64,000 nucleotides of DNA, taken from positions 62,001 to 126,000 of the forward strand of contig NZ_QVMJ01000016.1 in assembly GCF_010500955.1 (NCBI RefSeq). The letters are read 5' to 3'. How positions within the stretch are numbered: position 1 is the first letter of the stretch; each line of letters starts with the position of its first letter. The stretch comes from Bacteroides sp. 519 (GTDB taxonomy: Bacteria; Bacteroidota; Bacteroidia; Bacteroidales; Bacteroidaceae). This document shows positions 63,205-64,000 of the stretch, in pieces. The notes below the pieces were generated by a model. It did no database searches and was not told the DNA's origin. It worked only from the letters and a program-made list of their open reading frames with translations. The translations under genes and the position numbers were made by a program.

Positions 63205-64000
63205 ATGCTCAATCCCAAAAATAGCATTTATAAATTCGGGTTGTTTACCGCTTCGGCGTTTGTAATTGCCAACATGATAGGTACAGGGGTATTTACATCT
63301 CTGGGCTTTCTGCTGGAAAGTACAACGAACTTTGCCAACATTATGCTTCTCTGGTTATTCGGTGGAATCATAGCATTGTGTGGGGCTTTGGTATATGGTG
63401 AACTAGGTTCGGTTATGCCTCGTTCCGGAGGGGAGTATCATTACCTGCGTGAAATTTACCATCCTATTTTAGGATTTATGTCGGGCTGGGCCTCGCTGAT
63501 TGTTGGCTTTGCCGCCCCAGTTGCTCTGGCTTGTATGGCTTTGGCCAAGTATCTGTATATGGTATTTCCTGTTGCCAGTCCTACAGTTATTGCGCTTGTT
63601 ATGCTTACGCTTATTACCAGCTTGCATGCCTACGATGTAAAGGCCGGAGGTGCAGTACAACGATATTTCACTATTTTCAAAATAGGCATCATTGTGGTGT
63701 TTATTATCTGCGGATTTATTCTTCCCGAGCAACATCAGGATGTTTCGGCTTCTTTTCGCGAATTCTCTTTCGATGATATATTCTCTGTAGGATTTGCCAC
63801 CTCGCTTATCTGGGTATATTACTCTTATTCAGGATGGAATGCTTCGGCTTATATGGCGGGCGAGATCAGGAATCCACAAAAAACGATCCCAAGGTCACTC
63901 TTTATCAGTACGCTGATTGTTACCGGACTGTATATCTTGTTAAATGCTGTATTTCTGCTTGCCGCACCCGTTAACGAACTTACCGGACAGATTGAAGTTG
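63205..64000 (+). CDS. APC-family amino acid permease, N-terminal part (runs off the window)
   Basis: From ATG 63205 the frame is open to the window end. SAFVIANMIGTGVFTSLGFL at about residues 19-38 is the substrate-binding helix with the GTGVF motif. Further membrane segments and RSGGEYHYLREIYHPILGFM match amino acid/polyamine permeases. About seven spans are visible. The substrate is not known. A divergent promoter region separates it from the AlbA_2 gene. Confidence 0.88.
   Translation, partial: MLNPKNSIYKFGLFTASAFVIANMIGTGVFTSLGFLLESTTNFANIMLLWLFGGIIALCGALVYGELGSVMPRSGGEYHYLREIYHPILGFMSGWASLIVGFAAPVALACMALAKYLYMVFPVASPTVIALVMLTLITSLHAYDVKAGGAVQRYFTIFKIGIIVVFIICGFILPEQHQDVSASFREFSFDDIFSVGFATSLIWVYYSYSGWNASAYMAGEIRNPQKTIPRSLFISTLIVTGLYILLNAVFLLAAPVNELTGQIEV

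Overview
The window reads as chromosome of an AT-rich member of the Bacteroidales (Bacteroidota). The evidence is paired SusC/SusD outer-membrane systems, an Mfa/FimA-type fimbrial operon, a NigD-like lipoprotein, START-like, Imm17-like and TsaE genes, and promoters of the Bacteroidota form (TTTG, about 19 bases, TAnnTTTG). I do not assign a genus. Genes at both ends are housekeeping: aspartate kinase (partial), pyrE, argH, an LptF/LptG permease, ribBA, aspC, rsmI, tdk and four tRNAs on the left; lpxB, surE, tsaE, a metal ABC permease and an amino-acid permease on the right. A Thr/Met-rich leader peptide upstream of the aspartate kinase suggests attenuation.

From about 16.4 to 22.9 kb lies an accessory stretch: an integrase remnant, unrecognised proteins, and a large primase-like/helicase/PLD protein of TOTE-conflict type. 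That gene sits between two ~200-bp direct repeats which duplicate the 5' end of a neighbouring secreted-protein gene. From 22.9 to 32.7 kb there is an M16 peptidase, an outer-membrane lipoprotein, SusD and a complete SusC, all on the minus strand.

The most interesting part is 32.4-46.4 kb. A second susC (with its susD) on the plus strand has no promoter, signal peptide or N-terminal domain. Its coding sequence begins at a 16-bp core that is also present, in inverted orientation, at the matching codons of the complete susC. With a tyrosine recombinase gene between the two, this looks like an invertible switch in which one expressed 5' end is shared by two SusC bodies. A third copy of the core, in direct orientation with the susC2 copy, lies inside a replication-initiator gene. 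The 6,205 bp between these two copies behave as an integrated circular element: the rep gene is cut at the core, its N-terminal part at one end and its C-terminal part, in frame, at the other. The element's genes all point one way (Rep, small proteins, an amidase, a methyltransferase-like protein, a DUF6266-like protein, a 30-residue hydrophobic peptide) and it has no integrase of its own. I infer a small phage-like or plasmid-like element that inserted at the crossover site of a SusC phase-variation switch, probably using that switch's recombinase.

The element also carries about 1 kb of GC-rich DNA without a credible gene. It contains a ~300-nt inverted repeat with a 24-bp perfect arm, and promoter-like boxes on the strand opposite to the genes. 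Intergenic DNA elsewhere is rich in unusual repeats: several arrays of short motifs with a 21-23 bp period, modular palindromic elements with shared ends, a ~480-bp sequence present in two inverted copies 28 kb apart, and hairpins built from simple repeats.

All statements come from reading the sequence; no database search or folding calculation was run.
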